Source: Robiginitomaculum sp.
Lineage (GTDB): Bacteria; Pseudomonadota; Alphaproteobacteria; Caulobacterales; Maricaulaceae
Assembly: GCA_016765255.1 (NCBI GenBank)
Contig: JAESQI010000326.1
Location: forward strand, 1-15,036
Length of the DNA: 15,036 nucleotides
Direction: 5' to 3'
The translations under genes and the position numbers were made by a program. Below are positions 14,418-15,036 of this stretch, piece after piece (the stretch's first letter is position 1; every line of letters begins with the position of its first letter). The notes beneath the pieces are model-generated. The model ran no database searches. It was given only the letters and a program-made list of their open reading frames with translations, and was not told the origin of the DNA.

Positions 14418-14783
14418 TCAATAAGTCCGCCATGCGTCTTTTAGGTGGTGGATGTGGAAGGTTCTTGTGATGAATATTGCATCGAACCGCATTTCTAAGT
14501 CATGTAAATTTTCGTGAGCCTCTTGATAAGACGCGCCCGCTTCTTCTATGCGTTTTATGGACTGGGCGGTGAGGGCGTCGTGGGCGAGCCCAAGGGTTTG
14601 TCGCCGCTTTACTTCGACGATGGCTAGAATATTTCCTTTGCGGGCGATAATATCTATTTCCCCGTAGCGAGTTTTATAACGGGTTTCGAGGATGCTATAT
14701 CCTTTAAGCCGCAAATAAACTCCTGCCCACATCTCGGCCCGACGCCCTTTTCTTTCGGCTTGTTTTCGGGTTTTATATTTCAT
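14418..14783 (-). CDS. yraN: YraN/UPF0102 nuclease-like protein
   Basis: A 121-residue member of the UPF0102 family, which has the fold of Holliday-junction resolvase-like and restriction endonucleases; its cellular role is unproved. The nuclease core is clear: a helix with RKGRRAEMWAGVYL (E17), then YGEIDIIARKGNILAIVEVKRR with D44, E57 and K59 forming the D-x12-ExK site. ATG 14783 is chosen by family alignment. It follows the rsmI stop by seven bases in an operon order, rsmI-yraN, that is common in proteobacteria. No ribosome site is evident; a copy of the start sequence lies 18 bases upstream, so coupling to rsmI translation is plausible. Confidence 0.92.
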   Translation of the reverse strand: MKYKTRKQAERKGRRAEMWAGVYLRLKGYSILETRYKTRYGEIDIIARKGNILAIVEVKRRQTLGLAHDALTAQSIKRIEEAGASYQEAHENLHDLEMRFDAIFITRTFHIHHLKDAWRTY

Positions 14784-14803
14784 TTATCATTTATATTTCA
14801 TTT
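14772..14803 (-). repeat. Duplicated yraN start sequence (14 bp, period 18)
   Basis: AAATGAAATATAAA (minus strand) occurs at 14803-14790 and again at 14785-14772. The second is the yraN start (MKYKTRK); the first spans the end of rsmI and would encode MKYK then stop. Confidence 0.9.
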
Positions 14804-15036
14804 TTCAAGCTGATTGCCATGCCGTAAACATCGCGTTTTTTCTGGCCCGATAGGCCTGCGATTTCTTCGCTGGCGCGTTTGACACCTATGTCAGGGATGC
14901 GGATTTTAAGGGCGTCTATAATCTGGGCGTCGTCCCACTTTATCGTCTCTTTTGGCGGCGCTATCAACACAACAATCTCGCCGCGCAGTTTTTTATCCGC
15001 GAGTGCAGCGCACATTTCGGTTAATGATCCCCGCAA
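14791..15036 (-). CDS. rsmI: 16S rRNA 2'-O-methyltransferase RsmI, C-terminal part
   Basis: RsmI 2'-O-methylates C1402 of 16S rRNA with S-adenosylmethionine. Only the last 81 or so residues are in the window; the frame is open at the right edge, and the first codon visible there (TTG) should not be taken as the start. The recognisable tail includes RGSLTEMCAALADKKLRGEI, then VVLIAPPKE, matching the RG-x-L-x-E-L and KGEIVLVV region after the catalytic domain, and a helical end with ASEEIAGLSGQKKRDVYGMA, the usual k-A-s-k-x-v-A-x3-g-x5-vY element. The N-terminal methyltransferase domain lies outside. It stops seven bases before yraN and is probably co-transcribed with it. Confidence 0.9.
   Translation of the reverse strand: MRGSLTEMCAALADKKLRGEIVVLIAPPKETIKWDDAQIIDALKIRIPDIGVKRASEEIAGLSGQKKRDVYGMAISLKNEI

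Noticed and set aside
14418..14783. YraN beside the mer-like cassette as part of a defence or mobile system, because of its nuclease fold
   Set aside because: It is co-directional with rsmI in the usual housekeeping order and convergent with the cassette.

Overview
The window looks like a chromosomal segment of an alphaproteobacterium, perhaps of the Hyphomonadaceae/Maricaulales type. The evidence is the form of DapF, the dnaN-recF pair, an rsmI-yraN pair, a DUF853 helicase of YjgR type and mid-range base composition. The genus assignment is inference. Most of the window is housekeeping and ordinary accessory genes, with one small metal-type cassette.

Left part (1-5935). A 5'-complete dapF runs leftward off the edge. 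Divergent from it is a rightward series: a DUF4345 membrane protein, a lipoprotein prolyl oligopeptidase with an intact Ser-Asp-His triad, a tiny membrane-anchored LuxR-type regulator, a DUF4199 membrane protein and a dicarboxylate/amino acid:cation symporter. The symporter converges on an AI-2E family permease (6161-7219). The gap between them holds an 87-bp mobile-type palindromic element and a GC-rich palindrome.

Middle (7220-10704). A gap with a pair of matching hairpins precedes an AT-rich gene for a secreted beta-propeller protein with a TonB-C-like end. This is followed by a DUF853/YjgR HerA-like ATPase. The first 17 bases of the two genes are identical, which suggests that the propeller gene was inserted at, or captured, the start of the ATPase gene.

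Right part (10705-15036). dnaN is preceded by a near-copy of its own start that encodes a 6-codon peptide overlapping the dnaN ATG. recF follows, carrying a one-base deletion exactly in the Walker B motif, so it is read in two frames. Next comes a compact mer-like cassette: a leftward merR-type regulator, a textbook 19-bp-spacer MerR operator-promoter, a MerT-like Cys-Cys membrane protein and a GDCCVxC-motif cysteine-rich protein. No merP or merA is present. The window ends with leftward yraN and the 3' part of rsmI.

A recurring oddity is short direct duplication at gene starts (dnaN, yraN, the GDCCVxC gene, the recF leader and the distant 17-bp pair). No rRNA, tRNA, CRISPR array, phage or full insertion sequence was seen.
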